This document shows positions 21,481 through 22,879 of a stretch of DNA of 22,879 bases, in pieces. A program made the translations under genes and the position numbers. The notes beneath the pieces were generated by a model. That model ran no database searches. It was not told where the DNA came from and saw only the letters and a list, made by a program, of their open reading frames with translations. The number at the start of each line of letters is the position of its first letter. Positions within the stretch are counted from its first letter, which is position 1. Source of the stretch: Bacillota bacterium (GTDB lineage Bacteria > Bacillota > Clostridia > Oscillospirales > Acutalibacteraceae); NCBI GenBank assembly GCA_023458915.1, contig JAEWWM010000018.1:1-22879 (forward strand), written 5' to 3'.

Positions 21481-21733
21481 GAAAAATTTAATTTTAAAGC
21501 AAATCATCTCTATTTTTCTTGCTTTTAGATACATTTTTCTCATTTTATCTCGTTTTTGATTTTATTCTTTATAAATAATTTTTAGCACTTCATTTGCGCC
21601 GAAAATGTGAAATTTGCATGGATGAGTTTTTGCTTCTCCTCCGTTAGCGGCTAAAGAAGAAGCACAAAATCTATTTTAAATTATCACTACGCTACACTTC
21701 AATAGTATTAATAAGGAACAGATTAATCCCCTT
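21481..21733. other. AT-rich intergenic region with one hairpin
   Basis: No gene or terminator with a T tract is visible here. A hairpin at 21631-21664 pairs TGCTTCT with AGAAGCA, with an inner CCG/CGG step around TTAG. A terminator for the double-glycine-leader locus would be expected in this region. Confidence 0.5.
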
Positions 21734-21931
21734 TTAATATTTATTTGCTAGATCATTTAATATCCTAATCTGCTCATCTGCAACTTTAATTAGATTTTTA
21801 AAATATTCTTTATCTCCAACAAGTATTATTTTTTCTTCATTTCCATTTTTAATTGTGATTGTCTCCTCTTCATTCTTCTTTAGAGCAGTAACAATAGCAT
21901 TATTAAAGTTGTTATTGCTGTTCCCCCCCAT
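21734..21931 (-). CDS. Small charged protein overlapping the double-glycine-leader gene (or its frameshifted C-terminus)
   Basis: The 65-residue ORF begins MGGNSNNNFNNAIVTALKKN and continues with a charged, helical part (EEETITIKNGNEEKIILVGD, then KEYFKNLIKVADEQIRILND). I do not recognise it. It begins inside the upstream gene, within a run of seven G (21923-21929), and overlaps it by 52 nt. GGGAGAG lies just before its ATG, so separate translation is possible. Alternatively it is the natural C-terminus of the upstream protein, joined by a -1 shift or by one extra G; the joined protein would be about 277 residues. The balance is uncertain. Confidence 0.55.
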   Translation of the reverse strand: MGGNSNNNFNNAIVTALKKNEEETITIKNGNEEKIILVGDKEYFKNLIKVADEQIRILNDLANKY

Positions 21932-22566
21932 AAACTCTCCCTTAAATTCCCCCAGTTGCTAGCGTACGGTGATAAAATTTTCCAGACAGAATTTCCAACG
22001 GTTTTTTCGACGACATTGATAACAGCACCTTTATCGAAAACTATTTTATCATTAACAGCGATATATTTGAGAGCATTTTCCCAGGCAATTATAAATTCCT
22101 CAAGTTTTTTACCCACACAACAGCCTAATAAATGATTTTCTATTCTTTTTACATGCTTATTCTCGCTTTTACCGAATTGCCAGTTATTCGGCAGATGTTC
22201 TAACACTTTTTCGAATGGCAATTTTGATAACTTAATGTGAACTATTAATTGCTGTATATCTTTATCTAAAATAAGTCCTCCAATAGTACCAATAAAAACT
22301 GTGCCTACTGCCCCAGCAGTTATTCCGGCTATTTGCCTTGCGGATAACCTTGCTGTTTTTAAACTTTGAACTTGTTTACTTGCTGTTGAAGTCTGTGTAA
22401 CAGCGGTTCGGGCTTCATTCGAACCTTTTGCAGATGCTATTCCAGCACCACCTTGAGCCATAGTTAAAAAACTAAGCGCTGATGCAATAGCTTTGTTTCT
22501 AAAGCCATTTGTTCCACCGGCAACTGAATTTAACTCAGATTCGTTTAAATTTTTTAATTCTTTCAA
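21880..22566 (-). CDS. Protein with a bacteriocin-type double-glycine leader
   Basis: The N-terminus MKELKNLNESELNSVAGG (Gly17-Gly18) has the form of a leader cleaved by peptidase-containing ABC transporters: hydrophobic and acidic residues at the usual spots and a GG just before a Thr-Asn-Gly. The mature part of about 210 residues is far longer than a typical class II bacteriocin. It has an Ala/Gly/Ser-rich stretch (about 26-70), a hydrophobic segment (about 77-100, GITAGAVGTVFIGTIGGLIL), an amphipathic central part with Cys149-Cys150, and a short Leu-rich end (214-228) that follows the G run and may be an out-of-frame tail. The start is TTG (22566) with a weak ribosome binding site; a stop lies just upstream in frame. 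No transporter or immunity gene is seen nearby. It may be a secreted toxin, antimicrobial or contact-dependent effector, by inference. Confidence 0.65.
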   Translation of the reverse strand: MKELKNLNESELNSVAGGTNGFRNKAIASALSFLTMAQGGAGIASAKGSNEARTAVTQTSTASKQVQSLKTARLSARQIAGITAGAVGTVFIGTIGGLILDKDIQQLIVHIKLSKLPFEKVLEHLPNNWQFGKSENKHVKRIENHLLGCCVGKKLEEFIIAWENALKYIAVNDKIVFDKGAVINVVEKTVGNSVWKILSPYASNWGNLRESLWGGTAITTLIMLLLLL

Positions 22567-22666
22567 ATCATCTTGTTATATCACATTTAACTTAAAATTT
22601 CCGATTTTTAAAATCTAATTTTCCATAAACATTTTGTGGTAATCCCGGTTTTCCCTTATGAATAGT

Positions 22667-22694
22667 TTGAAATACAAGTGATTTCATATATAAT
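22667..22694 (+). promoter_or_regulatory. Sigma-A promoter of proS
   Basis: TTGAAA (22667-22672), a 16-nt spacer and TATAAT (22689-22694) point to transcription starting near 22701. The upstream in-frame ATG at 22702 would then be almost leaderless, which favours the ATG at 22732 as start. Confidence 0.75.
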
Positions 22695-22731
22695 GTATTA
22701 AATGAACAAAACAGTGAAAGCGAGTTTTATT

Positions 22732-22879
22732 ATGGGTAAAGACAAAAAAATGGTTGAAGAAATAACTTCCATGGATGAAGATTTTGCCAGGTGGTATACA
22801 GATATAGTTAAAAAAGCTGAGCTTATGGACTACTCCGGCGTACGTGGATGTATGGTTATAGAACCTTATGGTTATGCCA
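22732..22879 (+). CDS. proS: Prolyl-tRNA synthetase (eukaryote-like type), 5' part
   Basis: The first 49 residues are visible, from MGKDKKMVEEITSMDEDFAR to GCMVIEPYGYA, and continue beyond the window. This MDEDFARWYTDIVKKAELMD pattern is the N-terminus of the eukaryote/archaeon-like ProRS (type 3), which charges tRNA(Pro). It runs divergently from the double-glycine-leader gene. The ATG at 22732 is preceded by AAAGCGAG, a fair ribosome binding site; an upstream in-frame ATG (22702) is possible but lacks one. Confidence 0.9.
   Translation, partial: MGKDKKMVEEITSMDEDFARWYTDIVKKAELMDYSGVRGCMVIEPYGYA

Noticed and set aside
1..22879. CRISPR arrays, insertion sequences or prophage genes
   Set aside because: No regularly spaced direct repeats, transposase ORFs or phage genes were seen in any frame.

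Overview
The window looks like a chromosomal segment of a low-GC, Gram-positive, probably spore-forming anaerobe of the class Clostridia (Oscillospirales-like is a guess). Signs are strong AGGAGG ribosome binding sites, frequent TTG and GTG starts, zinc (C+) forms of S4, S14, L36 and adenylate kinase, a KOW-domain protein between map and infA, and the eukaryote-like type of prolyl-tRNA synthetase. No 16S or 23S rRNA is present to fix the taxonomy.

Layout. Positions 1-490 (minus) hold a small Cys/His-rich protein resembling clostridial SPOCS-type proteins, followed by its own terminator. Positions 795-1886 (plus) hold rsmD and a coiled-coil protein. A convergent hairpin then separates them from the complete S10-spc-alpha ribosomal operon, which fills 2028-18045 on the minus strand in the order rpsJ, rplC, rplD, rplW, (small membrane ORF), rplB, rpsS, rplV, rpsC, rplP, rpmC, rpsQ, rplN, rplX, rplE, rpsZ, rpsH, rplF, rplR, rpsE, rpmD, rplO, secY, adk, map, KOW gene, infA, rpmJ, rpsM, rpsK, rpsD, rpoA, rplQ. 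L36, L30 and the 58-residue membrane ORF are short and were read directly from the sequence. A promoter at 18362-18390 and a leader of about 310 nt precede rpsJ.

Upstream of the operon is a solitary 5S rRNA gene (minus) with its own promoter and terminator, then yajC (plus) with promoter and terminator, then three minus-strand units: rplM-rpsI, degV and rpsT. Positions 21734-22566 (minus) hold an accessory locus: a protein with a double-glycine leader whose reading frame meets a second ORF at a run of seven G. The window ends in the 5' part of proS (plus).

The genes serve one theme: ribosomal proteins, RNA polymerase alpha, initiation factor 1, Sec translocation (SecY, YajC), N-terminal methionine removal and nucleotide supply. 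The most interesting departures are the membrane micro-ORF inside the S10 operon, the double-glycine-leader protein with its slippery G run, the foldable S10 leader, a two-copy intergenic repeat, and a probable AUA start codon in rsmD.
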